A DNA stretch of 32,473 bases from Acidobacteriota bacterium. Its GTDB lineage: Bacteria; Acidobacteriota; Terriglobia; Acidiferrales; UBA7541. A model generated the notes under the pieces. It worked only from the letters and a program-made list of their open reading frames with translations. It was not told the DNA's origin and did not search any database. Made by a program: the position numbers and the translations under genes. The stretch covers positions 1 to 32,473 of the forward strand of contig JAKASX010000039.1 of the NCBI GenBank assembly GCA_021818865.1, read 5' to 3'. Below, in pieces: positions 17,126 to 25,645 of the stretch; the first letter of the stretch is position 1, and the number at the start of each line of letters is the position of its first letter.

Positions 17126-19981
17126 TCAGTGGCGCTTCACGGCTCCCGCGGCGGCGGGCGCGCCAGACGCGAGCAGCGGATTGCGGCCGAGGCTCAGCAG
17201 ATTCGCGAGAATGCGATAGGCGCCGGGCACTCCCTCGGGCAATTGGCGATAGAGCGCGAGCGCCAGATAAACATACTCGCCGTTGCCGTAGCGCGCCACG
17301 AGCAAACCTCCCTTTTGCGGCGGCTGGCCATCGTCGTGCATTTCGAAAAGCGCCTGCCAGCGAGGATCCCACGACTGCGGGTAACCGTGCCCGCGTTCTT
17401 CGATCCAGCCCAGGAAATCCCGCGGGCCGATGCGGTTGGGCCAGCGCAGGACGGGGCTTTGCGGAGCGAGAAATTCCACCGGGCAGTGCTCCTGCGTAAC
17501 CGTCTGCGCGTTGCCGAGATGGAAGGGATAGGGACCGTAGTTGTGGTCGTAGTCGCCCGACTGATATTGCACGACGAGCACGCCGCCGCGATGGACGTAG
17601 TCGAGCAGACGCTCGTTGTAAGTGGCGAGGTCGGGCCGCACCGAATAGGCGCGAACGCCGAGGATGATAGCGTTGTAGGCGGAAAGATTGGCGGAAGCGA
17701 CGTCCTCGGGATTGAGGAACGTGACGTGGATGCCGAGATCCTCGAGCGATTGCGGAACGGCGTCGCCGGTGCCGACGATGTAGCCGACTTTGAGGCCAGG
17801 CGCGATTTTGACCGGAGCGACGTGAGCGGCGTATTGGGCCGGGCGATAGAGGTAATACGGACGCAGACCAGGATAACTGATTTTGCGGTAGCCCTCGGCG
17901 TAGGTGCGGCCGGCGTACGCCGCGGCGGCGCGCAAATCGTAGTCGCCGGGCGCGGCCGAGCCGGGATGAAGCAAGAAATCGAGCGTTTCGTCCTGACCAT
18001 CCTTGGCCATGGAGAAAGAAACCGCGGCCGGGGTCGACGTCCAGCCGGCGGGCATTTCGATCCGCACGGTTCCCTGCGCCGGACCTTTTACGTTGCTGTG
18101 AACGAGCACAGAAACGTCGAACGATTTCCTGCCGAGCGGCACGACGCCGGCATGCGGCGAAATCCAGAGAGAAATCGCGGGCCCGACGACGAGCGGCCAA
18201 GCCACCTGGCCGAAGCCGCGCTCGTGCCGGAGCGTCTGCGCCACCTGGCCGATGCGCACCGGGACGCCGTCGTATTCGAATTCGATCCAACCGGAGACGG
18301 GATAGGGCTTGAACGGCAGATTGAGGTACTTGGGATCGGTGATGTTGTAGTAGGACTGCTCCAGATTGCTGCGCGAAAAATAGGGCTGCGTGTAGCTGGC
18401 GTTTTGCGGGATGCGGACCTGGAATTTTTCCGACGCCACGGTGGACGCGTCCAGCGTGGACGGGGCCTGGCCCTGAGCGGTTGTGGTCCACGATTCGCTC
18501 GGCGGCGTGGCAATCCAGACGCGGCGAACGGCGATGGGCAGGTTGCCTTCATTCGCGGCGCGGACCTCGACGTAGAAGGTCTGGCCGGGAATGGCGACGC
18601 GGAAGGTATCGGCGGGACCGCGGAAAAAGGCGAATGGACCGGCGGGACCGGGGCGAGTGACGTTGACGCGAACGGAAAGCGCGAGCGATTCGGCGAGCGC
18701 GGCGTTGAATTGCGCCTGCTTGATGGTCAGCTCATGGAGGACGTTGTATTTCGCGGTTTCGCTGAGCGAACTGGTTTCGACCTGATGAATCAGGGCCAAA
18801 TTCGCTTTCGCGCCATCGGCCAGATATGGCGCGATCGTTTCGAGATGGAGCGCGTCGAAGCGCTTCATCGCTTCGTCCACGTCGGCGTTGATTTTGGCGA
18901 GGCCCTCCTTCAGGAAGGCATCGTTCTGGCCGGCGGCGAGATCGGCGATGCCGGCGAGCGAAACGTCGATGCCGGAGAAAAGTGAATTTTCGTGCTCGGC
19001 CGCGGGAACGCGCGAGCCGAAGCGATGATAGGCGACATTGACGGGGCCGGGCGGCGGAACGGCGATGCCGCCGTTTTGCGATTTCTGATGACTCAACCCT
19101 TTGCGGCCGATTTGAAAAAACGTGGCGCCGAGGAGGGGATCGTATTCGCCCTCGGGGATGACGACGTTCGTCGCAAGCTGGCCATCGATCCATTGCCCGG
19201 AAATGTAGTTGTAGAAGCGCAACGGATAGGTGCGGTCGTTGGCGTAGTCCCAGATGTGGCCATTGCGGACGGTGAAGGTGGGGACGCGGGCGTACATCTT
19301 GAGTGGCGTCCACGGCAGCAGACCGGCGCGAATCTGATCGGGGAAGACGTTGGGATTGCCGGCGGCGTTGAAGACCTGCTGGGCGTATTGGCCGGCGACC
19401 TGATGGTGGCCGTGGCCATCGGAATGCCCGCCGACGAAAACCGAGGTGACGACGAGCGGACGGACCATGCGAACGACGCGAACGACATCGTAGAAGGCGC
19501 GGCCGCCTTTCCATTTGGCGAGGGTTTCGTGCTTCGATTTGGAGAAGCCGAAATCGATTACGCGGCCGAAATACTGCTGAACGCCGTAATACTGGTCGGC
19601 GGCGAGGAGTTCCTCGGTGCGAAGCAGGCCCATGGCGTCGAAATAATCGGAATTCATGAGGTTCTGGCCAGCTTCGCCTCGATTCAGCGTCATCAGGGCG
19701 ACGCGGGCACCCTGCCCGCGGGATTCGTAGGTGAGCAGACCGCCATCCTCGTCGTCGGGATGGGCGACGATCATGATCATGCTGGCGCGCGTGTGGAGTT
19801 TCAGCAGACTCTGCCAGAGCGCGGCGGCGCCGCGATCGATCGCGATCGCGCGCTCGCGGATTTCAGGCCGCTCGGTGACCGCGCGCGGCGGCACGGCGAC
19901 CAGCCGGCTCGCCACCGAACCCAAAACCAGCGCCACGGCGCCGGCCACCAGCGTGATGCGCAGCATTCGATTGATTTGCAT
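17126..19981 (-). CDS. large secreted PIG-L (LmbE-like) deacetylase with C-terminal amidotransferase-like domain
   Basis: 951 residues. A hydrophobic signal or anchor lies at 8-30. The PIG-L catalytic domain follows, with zinc motif AHPDDE (73-78), TLNRGEAGQN (98-107) and the second motif GHSDGHGHHQ (185-194). Middle beta-rich modules resemble NEW3/alpha-galactosidase-associated sandwiches. The last 230 residues (GLKVGYIVGTGDAVPQSLED, YNAIILGVRAYSVRPDL, LLDYVHRGGVLVVQYQSGDY) look like a ThuA/class I amidotransferase fold without an obvious catalytic triad. PIG-L enzymes remove N-acetyl groups from amino sugars. The start is ATG 19981, with GAGGGGG just upstream; a longer frame to 20074 is not supported. 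It lies between the APC permease and SIS genes, suggesting extracellular amino-sugar processing coupled to uptake. Confidence 0.85.
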   Translation of the reverse strand: MQINRMLRITLVAGAVALVLGSVASRLVAVPPRAVTERPEIRERAIAIDRGAAALWQSLLKLHTRASMIMIVAHPDDEDGGLLTYESRGQGARVALMTLNRGEAGQNLMNSDYFDAMGLLRTEELLAADQYYGVQQYFGRVIDFGFSKSKHETLAKWKGGRAFYDVVRVVRMVRPLVVTSVFVGGHSDGHGHHQVAGQYAQQVFNAAGNPNVFPDQIRAGLLPWTPLKMYARVPTFTVRNGHIWDYANDRTYPLRFYNYISGQWIDGQLATNVVIPEGEYDPLLGATFFQIGRKGLSHQKSQNGGIAVPPPGPVNVAYHRFGSRVPAAEHENSLFSGIDVSLAGIADLAAGQNDAFLKEGLAKINADVDEAMKRFDALHLETIAPYLADGAKANLALIHQVETSSLSETAKYNVLHELTIKQAQFNAALAESLALSVRVNVTRPGPAGPFAFFRGPADTFRVAIPGQTFYVEVRAANEGNLPIAVRRVWIATPPSESWTTTAQGQAPSTLDASTVASEKFQVRIPQNASYTQPYFSRSNLEQSYYNITDPKYLNLPFKPYPVSGWIEFEYDGVPVRIGQVAQTLRHERGFGQVAWPLVVGPAISLWISPHAGVVPLGRKSFDVSVLVHSNVKGPAQGTVRIEMPAGWTSTPAAVSFSMAKDGQDETLDFLLHPGSAAPGDYDLRAAAAYAGRTYAEGYRKISYPGLRPYYLYRPAQYAAHVAPVKIAPGLKVGYIVGTGDAVPQSLEDLGIHVTFLNPEDVASANLSAYNAIILGVRAYSVRPDLATYNERLLDYVHRGGVLVVQYQSGDYDHNYGPYPFHLGNAQTVTQEHCPVEFLAPQSPVLRWPNRIGPRDFLGWIEERGHGYPQSWDPRWQALFEMHDDGQPPQKGGLLVARYGNGEYVYLALALYRQLPEGVPGAYRILANLLSLGRNPLLASGAPAAAGAVKRH

Positions 19982-20078
19982 GAGCCCCCTCAATCCAGAC
20001 TGACAACCTTTGTGAGATTCCCCGCGCCAGCCAATCGGTGCAGGAAATCGCCTCGCGCCGCCAGAGCCACGCAACTGT

Positions 20079-21554
20079 TCACGGAGCCACGGGACGAGCG
20101 CCGGAGCGGGCGGCGAACGGCCATTCGCCGCGGCGCCAGGAGCGCACGCCGTAAATCACGAGGCCGGCGATCAGAATCGCGAAGCCGTAGCGCAGCTCCC
20201 GGGCGAAGTCCGGGCGCGAAATCAAAATATACAGGAAGCCGGCAATCGCCACGAGCGCGGGCACGGGATAGAGCCACATGCGGAACGGCCGATCGAGGTC
20301 GGGCCGGCGCACGCGCAGCACGATCAGACCAATGGCTTGAATGAGAAATTGGAGCAGAAGGCGAATCACGACGAGCGCCGCGATCACGTCGGCCAACTTG
20401 AGCGAGCAGAACGCCATCGCCACCAGACCCATCGTGAGCACGGAAATGTGCGGGAAACGGTGCTTGGGATGCAGGCGAGCGAAGGCGCGGAAATAATTGC
20501 CGTCGAGCGCGGCGGCGTAGGGCACGCGCGAATAGCCCAGCATCAAGGAAAAAATCGAGGCGAACGCCGTCCAAAGAATGAGCAGGGTAACCACCACGGC
20601 CGCGGCGTGGCCGTAGATGCGCTGCATGAAGGCGGAAATCACGAAATTACGCGCGGGGGAATGTGCGGTAACGAGCAGATCGCGCCAGGGAATTACGCCG
20701 ATGACGCCGAGCGTCATGGAAAGATAAAGCGCCGCGACGATCAGGATGGAATAGAGCACGGCGCGAGGGATGGTCCGGCCAGGATCGCGGACTTCGCCAC
20801 CGAGGAAACAGATGTTGTAGTAGCCCCAATAATCGTAAGTGGCCACCAGCATCGCCGAGCCAAGGCCGAGGAAAAAGCCCGAGGAAAAGCGGAACGCGCC
20901 GGGCGGGAAATCGAAGGCGAGCGAAGGATGAAAATGAGTGAAGCCGGCGAAAATCACCCACAGAATCGTACCGACCACGCCCCAGAACAGCAGATTCGAA
21001 ATCCGGCCAATGAAACCGATTTTGCGATACGCGAGGACGAGCGCCACGAGACAAGCGGCGAGCGCGAGCACGGTGCCATGCGTCAAGACCAGATCGGCGC
21101 GCAGCGCGCCAATGAGCGGAAGCGGCACGGACAGATGATGGGCGGCAAATTGCCGGAGCAGACCCGGCCAAAGGTACGCAGCGTAAAGCGAGAAGCCGAT
21201 GCAGCCTGACGCGATGCTCAGCGGAGCGCTGAAGGTGAGTTGCCAGACGTAAAGAAAGGAGAGGAGACGGCCAAGGCGATCGCGGCCGTAAATATCGCGA
21301 ATGTAGGCATAGCTGCCGCCCGCTTCGGGCATCGCCGCGCCCAGCTCCGCGACGATCAAACCGTCACAAACCGCCAGCAACGCGCCCATCACCCAGCCGA
21401 GCATCGCCTGCGGGCCGCCCATCGCCTGAATGACGAGCGGCATGGTGATGAAGGGGCCAACGCCAATCATCAGATTGACGTTGAGGGCGATCGAGCCGCC
21501 GAGCCCCAGGCCGCGAACGAGTTGCAGTTCTTTCGACGAAGCGTTTGGTTCCAT
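20079..21554 (-). CDS. APC-superfamily amino acid permease
   Basis: 491 residues with about twelve membrane helices. The first helix carries the APC signature (ALNVNLMIGVGPFITMPLVI), and LIVAELGAAMPEAGGSYAYI is the usual TM2-TM3 passage with the conserved E and PEAGG. The C-terminal part has LIVLRVRRPDLDRPFRMW before the last helices, as in amino acid transporters. It imports amino acids or amines by cation or proton symport; the substrate cannot be read from sequence. The start is ATG 21554, since a longer frame to 21815 adds 87 hydrophilic residues untypical of the family. It is divergent from bshB1 and upstream of the PIG-L gene (97-bp gap), probably the same transcription unit. Confidence 0.9.
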   Translation of the reverse strand: MEPNASSKELQLVRGLGLGGSIALNVNLMIGVGPFITMPLVIQAMGGPQAMLGWVMGALLAVCDGLIVAELGAAMPEAGGSYAYIRDIYGRDRLGRLLSFLYVWQLTFSAPLSIASGCIGFSLYAAYLWPGLLRQFAAHHLSVPLPLIGALRADLVLTHGTVLALAACLVALVLAYRKIGFIGRISNLLFWGVVGTILWVIFAGFTHFHPSLAFDFPPGAFRFSSGFFLGLGSAMLVATYDYWGYYNICFLGGEVRDPGRTIPRAVLYSILIVAALYLSMTLGVIGVIPWRDLLVTAHSPARNFVISAFMQRIYGHAAAVVVTLLILWTAFASIFSLMLGYSRVPYAAALDGNYFRAFARLHPKHRFPHISVLTMGLVAMAFCSLKLADVIAALVVIRLLLQFLIQAIGLIVLRVRRPDLDRPFRMWLYPVPALVAIAGFLYILISRPDFARELRYGFAILIAGLVIYGVRSWRRGEWPFAARSGARPVAP

Positions 21555-21713
21555 ATGGCTCAGAAGGTCGCGCGCCGGCTCAAAGCGAGGCCGGCGCACG
21601 CCACAAAATACCCCGGGTCGAACGGTTCCAGCCACTCCTTTTGCGAGGAAGGCCGAAGGCGCCGGGGTCAGCGGCGGCCGTTGTGTCGCACGGCAGACGC
21701 GCGCGGGGCGTTC

Positions 21714-21719
21714 TATACT
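21714..21719 (+). promoter_or_regulatory. candidate -10 of bshB1
   Basis: TATACT lies 43 bp before the bshB1 ATG in the 208-bp divergent region shared with the APC permease. No convincing -35 is seen at the right spacing. Confidence 0.25.
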
Positions 21720-21762
21720 GATGCGCGCATGGCGGTTGCCACTTCCAAAGAACGGGGATGGA

Positions 21763-22479
21763 ATGAAACTCGATCTATTGGTTATTGCGGCGCATCCGGA
21801 CGATGCGGAACTCACCAGCGGCGGGACGCTGCTGAAAATGGCCGCGGCGGGCTATCAGACCGGGATTCTCGATTTGACGCGAGGCGAAACGGGAACCCGC
21901 GGAACGCCCGAATTGCGTCTGCGCGAGGCCGCGCGCGCGGGCAAAATTCTGGGCGTGCGCGTGCGGCGCAATCTGGGACTTCCCGACGCGCATTTGCACG
22001 TCTGCGACGAATACAAAGCCGCCATCGCCAAGACGATTCGGGAACTCGAGCCGCGCACGGTGATCCTTCCCTACTGGGAAGGCCGCCATCCGGACCATTA
22101 CGCCGCCGCGGCGCTCGGCTACGAGGCTTGCTTCGTTGCCGGACTCAAAAACTATAAGGTGCCCGGCGAGCCGTTTCGCCCCTCGAAAATTCTGTACGCT
22201 GCGGCTTACGCGGACGTTCGGCCGACGTTTGCCGTGGACATCACGAAATATTACGAGCGCCGGCGCCGTGCGATCCTCGCCTACGCCTCTCAATTCCGGC
22301 CGCCGAAACGGGAGCGGGGATCGCGCGTGCATATCCCTCTGGACGAGCTCGAAGAGCGCATGGGCCTGCAGGCGAGGGCCTACGGCATCATGATCGGCGT
22401 GCGCTACGCCGAAGGCTACGTCGTCAAGGAAGCGCTGCAAGTGGACGACGTGGTGAACATGCCTGTGCGATCCCTCTAG
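21763..22479 (+). CDS. bshB1: bacillithiol biosynthesis deacetylase BshB1
   Basis: 238 residues, the size of BshB1. The PIG-L fold is clear: AAHPDDAELTSGG with zinc ligands H11, D14 and the second cluster H109-P-D-H112 (EGRHPDHYAAA). DLTRGETGTRGT and the C-terminal VRYAEGYVVKEAL are typical of BshB1. It removes acetate from GlcNAc-malate, giving GlcN-malate, the second step of bacillithiol synthesis, in the cytoplasm. ATG 21763 has GGGGATGGA directly upstream; a longer frame from 21430 is out of keeping with the family. The gene is convergent with bshA, 62 bp away, which strongly supports the assignment. No bshC is in the window. Confidence 0.93.
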   Translation: MKLDLLVIAAHPDDAELTSGGTLLKMAAAGYQTGILDLTRGETGTRGTPELRLREAARAGKILGVRVRRNLGLPDAHLHVCDEYKAAIAKTIRELEPRTVILPYWEGRHPDHYAAAALGYEACFVAGLKNYKVPGEPFRPSKILYAAAYADVRPTFAVDITKYYERRRRAILAYASQFRPPKRERGSRVHIPLDELEERMGLQARAYGIMIGVRYAEGYVVKEALQVDDVVNMPVRSL

Positions 22480-22541
22480 CCGAGCTCTCGAACTAGAAGC
22501 ACCGGAGAATTCGCTCCAAACCTCTCGAAAGGGCGTGCCGG

Positions 22542-23675
22542 CTAGGAGCCGGCGGACTGAGCGATGACGCTGGCGTAGTAGCGTTCGTAGAGCGGGACGA
22601 CGTCTTTTGCGGAGAATTTTTTCTTCGCGTCGGCGCGCGCGCGCAGGCCCATTTCGCGGCCGCGATCGGCGCGGGACAGAATTTCGATGGCGTGGCGCGC
22701 GGCTTCGGCCACGTCTCCCGGCTCGACCAGAAAGCCGTCCACGCCGTTTTCCACCACTTCGGGCACGCCACCGACGTTCGTTGCGATCACGGGAACCTCG
22801 CAGGCCATGGCTTCGAGCGCGGCCAGACCGAAGGATTCAAGCTGCGAAGGCAACAGGAAAAGATCGGCGCTGGCGAGCTTTTCGTGGACGGCGTCCTGCT
22901 TGCCGAGGAAATGCACGTCTTCGCGCAGGCCTTTTTCGTGAGCGAGGTATTCGGCGGCGGCGCGATCGGGGCCGTCGCCGATCATCACCAGCTTCGCGGG
23001 CATTTTGGCGCGAACCAGAGCGAAAATCTCGACCGCATCGACGGCTCGCTTGACGGGACGGAAATTCGAAAGGTGCATGAGGATGGGCTCGCCGGCGGGA
23101 GCGACGCGGGCGCGCAGCGAGCCGTCCGCCGAGCGGGTGTAGACGTCGCAATTGACGAAGTCGGGAATCACTTCAATCGGGCGCTTGATGTCGAACACCT
23201 TGACCGTCTGCGTCCGCAGGTACTGCGAAATGGCGGTGACGCCGTCGCTCTGTTCGATGGAAAAACGGGTGATGGGCAAATACTCGCGATTGGTGCCGAC
23301 GAGGGTGATATCGGTGCCGTGCAGCGTGGTGATGAAGGGCAAATGGCGCGGAGCGGCCATCGCGCGAGCCAGCATGGCGCTGACGGAATGAGGAATCGCG
23401 TAATGGACGTGGAGCAGATCGAGGGACTCGAGTTCAAATACCTCGAGCATCTTCGTGGCGAGCGCGAGGGTGTAGGGCGGATGGTCGAAGAGCGGGTAGG
23501 TGGAAACCTCGACCTCGTGAAAGCTGACGTTGGGATCGTTCAGGTTCATGCGAATGGGCGGAGCGTAACTGATGAAATGAACCTGATGGCCGCGGGCGGC
23601 GAGTTCCTGGCCGAGTTCGGTGGCGACGACGCCCGAGCCGCCGTAGGTGGGGTAACAAGTGATGCCGATTCGCAT
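22542..23675 (-). CDS. bshA: N-acetyl-alpha-D-glucosaminyl L-malate synthase BshA
   Basis: 377 residues, a GT4 glycosyltransferase matching BshA end to end. MRIGITCYPTYGGSGVVATE opens the N-terminal Rossmann domain with the donor loop GGSG (12-15). HGTDITLVG (119-127), SNFRPVKR (203-210) and the EX7E pair E280/E288 (ESFGLAALE) follow, then VPVIATNVGGVPEVVENG. It joins UDP-GlcNAc to L-malate, the first step of bacillithiol synthesis. The start is ATG 23675, with AAGG upstream. A ROK regulator ends 102 bp upstream on the same strand. A small hairpin (GCCGGC arms, 22537-22553) spans its stop codon without a T tract. Confidence 0.94.
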   Translation of the reverse strand: MRIGITCYPTYGGSGVVATELGQELAARGHQVHFISYAPPIRMNLNDPNVSFHEVEVSTYPLFDHPPYTLALATKMLEVFELESLDLLHVHYAIPHSVSAMLARAMAAPRHLPFITTLHGTDITLVGTNREYLPITRFSIEQSDGVTAISQYLRTQTVKVFDIKRPIEVIPDFVNCDVYTRSADGSLRARVAPAGEPILMHLSNFRPVKRAVDAVEIFALVRAKMPAKLVMIGDGPDRAAAEYLAHEKGLREDVHFLGKQDAVHEKLASADLFLLPSQLESFGLAALEAMACEVPVIATNVGGVPEVVENGVDGFLVEPGDVAEAARHAIEILSRADRGREMGLRARADAKKKFSAKDVVPLYERYYASVIAQSAGS

Positions 23676-23777
23676 GATGTTCGCCTTGTCGCCTGAAAAA
23701 AGTAAATTACGGTGCCCTTTCCGAGAGCGCCGCTCCGAGCTAGCCGCAGTCTGGCGCCGTGTTTTTCGCGGCCAGCC

Positions 23778-25043
23778 TCACTCCGGCTCGGCCGTCAGGA
23801 CGCGAGCTTCCGCGGCGCGAGTGGCCAGCCAGACCGCGCCCATCAGCTGCGCCTCCTGCCCCAACAGGCTCATCGCGAGGAGCGGTGTGGCGATGCGGCT
23901 TTGCGCGATCACCCGTTCGGTGGCGCCGAAAAGAACCCGATGCGCGCCGATCTGGCCGCCAAATACGACGAGCCGGGGATTCAGCACGACGCTCAAATTC
24001 AGGATTCCGGCAGCCAGCACGCGCGCGGTGCGTTCGACGATGCCTTGCGCCAGCCGGTTTCCGTCTTCCGCCAGATCGAGAATCTCTTCCGCCCGCAACC
24101 GCTGCCGGCCTCCATTCGCCCGGCGCCAGGTCTGCTCGATGCCGCGCCCGCCAACCACTTCTTCCAACGGGCCGGGCTGAAGCTCGTCGAGCGGGCCGGA
24201 GCGCGTGCCGGGAACGGCGAGGTAGCCGATTTCTCCGGCGGTCCAGTCGGCTCCGTGGTACAGACGTCCATTCAAAACGACGCCGGCGCCAACGCCGTCG
24301 CCGATGCCGACGAAAACGAATTCGGGCACCGCTCGGGCCGTGCCGCGCCAGCTTTCCCCGAGCGCGCCAACGTTCATGTCATTTTCGATGATCGCGGGCA
24401 GCCCAAGATTCGCGGAAATCAGCCGGCCGAGCGGAACATTTTCCCAATCGGCCAGATGCGGGGCCGAACGAACGATTCCCTCCCGCGAATCGGTGGCGCC
24501 GGGAGCGCCGAGCGCGATGGCCAAAAGTTTCCTGCGGGAAACGCCGTGCGTTTTCAGCAGCCGGGCAACGGCCGTCGAGACCATCGCCACCACGCGCGGC
24601 GGCGTTGCTCGCCCGCGGATCGGCACATTGAGCTTGCCGATGATGTTTCCCGCGAGATCGGCCAGGGCAAAGCGAAGCGCCGAACTGCCGATATCCACGC
24701 CCACAACGCAACCGAAGGAATGATTGAAACGGACGATCTCCGGCGGGCGTCCGCCCTTCGAGCCGCCCATTCCAATCCTCTCGACAAGCCCGCGCTTTTC
24801 GAGATAGGCGATGCTGCTCGATACGGTGGGAACGCTGAGCCGAGAGCCGCGCGAAAGGTCGGCGCGGGAACAGGGGCCGTGGAGGCGGACCAAGCGGAGG
24901 ATTTCCGCGGCGTTCACCTTACGGAGCAGTTCCGGACGGCCGGGGCCGAGGCTTTCTTCGGAGGCGAGTTGCGGCGGAGAAGCGATGGTTGAGCGGCGCA
25001 AGAAACCGAGGCCCCCGTCGGAAAATCGCCCATACTTAATCAT
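23778..25043 (-). CDS. ROK-family transcriptional regulator (NagC-like) lacking the zinc motif
   Basis: 421 residues. An N-terminal winged HTH (about 42-92: NAAEILRLVRLHGPCSRADL ... VPTVSSSIAYLEKRGLVER) precedes a ROK sugar-kinase fold starting at VVGVDIGSSALRFAL. The catalytic-type END motif is kept (E220-N-D222). The ROK zinc motif CxCGxxGCxE is absent: the region after AGEIGYL (269-275) reads AVPGTRSGPLDELQPGPLEE without a cysteine, and the usual histidine of GEIGH is tyrosine (Y274). Loss of zinc ligands suggests altered sugar sensing. Amino-sugar genes nearby make GlcNAc-6-P or a relative a plausible effector. The first 40 residues are unusual, so the true start may be downstream. It begins 15 bp after the AI-2E fragment. 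Confidence 0.85.
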   Translation of the reverse strand: MIKYGRFSDGGLGFLRRSTIASPPQLASEESLGPGRPELLRKVNAAEILRLVRLHGPCSRADLSRGSRLSVPTVSSSIAYLEKRGLVERIGMGGSKGGRPPEIVRFNHSFGCVVGVDIGSSALRFALADLAGNIIGKLNVPIRGRATPPRVVAMVSTAVARLLKTHGVSRRKLLAIALGAPGATDSREGIVRSAPHLADWENVPLGRLISANLGLPAIIENDMNVGALGESWRGTARAVPEFVFVGIGDGVGAGVVLNGRLYHGADWTAGEIGYLAVPGTRSGPLDELQPGPLEEVVGGRGIEQTWRRANGGRQRLRAEEILDLAEDGNRLAQGIVERTARVLAAGILNLSVVLNPRLVVFGGQIGAHRVLFGATERVIAQSRIATPLLAMSLLGQEAQLMGAVWLATRAAEARVLTAEPE

Positions 25044-25058
25044 CTTTAGAAAGCGGCG

Positions 25059-25544
25059 TCAACCGCGCGAGCCTCCGCGGCCTGCCGACGCGCGAGCGGC
25101 GCGCGCCCAATAGGCGTAGTAGACGGCGAGCAACGGCGCCGCGAGCACGACGCCCCAGAAACTGAAGGCCAAGCCCAGCGCGATCGGAGCTAGAACAGAG
25201 GCCCAAATGGGAATTCGCGCCACGCGCTTGAAAAGCAGCGGCTCGATCGCGAGACCGTTGAACAGCGTGATTGCCGCGTAGAGCGCGAGAACCAGGAAGA
25301 AGCGCTGTTCGCCGCCCGCAATCGCCGCAGCAATCGCCGGTCCGACCAGCGCGACGACCGGGCCGATGTGCGGCACGAACTGAAACAGGCCGGCGAGCAC
25401 CGCCCAGAGCGGGGCGAGCGGAACGTGAAGCGCGTCCAGACCGACCCACCAGACCGCTCCCAAGAACAGCGAGTCCCAGAGGCGCGCGACGAACCAATCC
25501 TTCAGCGCGCCGGCAACCAGACCCACATGATCGTTCCATTCCAT
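25059..25544 (-). CDS. truncated AI-2E/PerM-family exporter (C-terminal half)
   Basis: 161 residues corresponding to the C-terminal half of the family, which normally has about 340. Family features present are LFQFVPHIGPVVALVGPAIA and the following helix pair LYAAITLFNGLAIEPLLFKR, then PIALGLAFSFWGVVLAAPLLA. Four or five of the usual eight helices remain. In-frame reading upstream meets TAG at 25572-25574 after ten codons, so the N-terminal half is absent. There is no good ribosome site at ATG 25544. It may be a relic or a short variant. The exported substrate is not inferable. Confidence 0.6.
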   Translation of the reverse strand: MEWNDHVGLVAGALKDWFVARLWDSLFLGAVWWVGLDALHVPLAPLWAVLAGLFQFVPHIGPVVALVGPAIAAAIAGGEQRFFLVLALYAAITLFNGLAIEPLLFKRVARIPIWASVLAPIALGLAFSFWGVVLAAPLLAVYYAYWARAARASAGRGGSRG

Positions 25545-25645
25545 CGGAGCGGCTTTCAGGCGTTTCCGCGCCTATTGCTGACAGACGGCGCGCGGCGCGG
25601 AGGGGTTGTGCGGGAGATTGAAGAGAAAATGCGGAGGCGGACGGC

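Noticed and set aside
17024-20344. Long plus-strand open frames (653 and 450 codons) opposite the PIG-L gene
   Set aside because: They are antisense shadows of a high-GC gene with clear PIG-L motifs; the products are Arg/Gly/Asp-rich with no domain.
22537-22553. Rho-independent terminator between bshA and bshB1
   Set aside because: GCCGGC arms form a short stem across the bshA stop, but there is no T tract on either strand.
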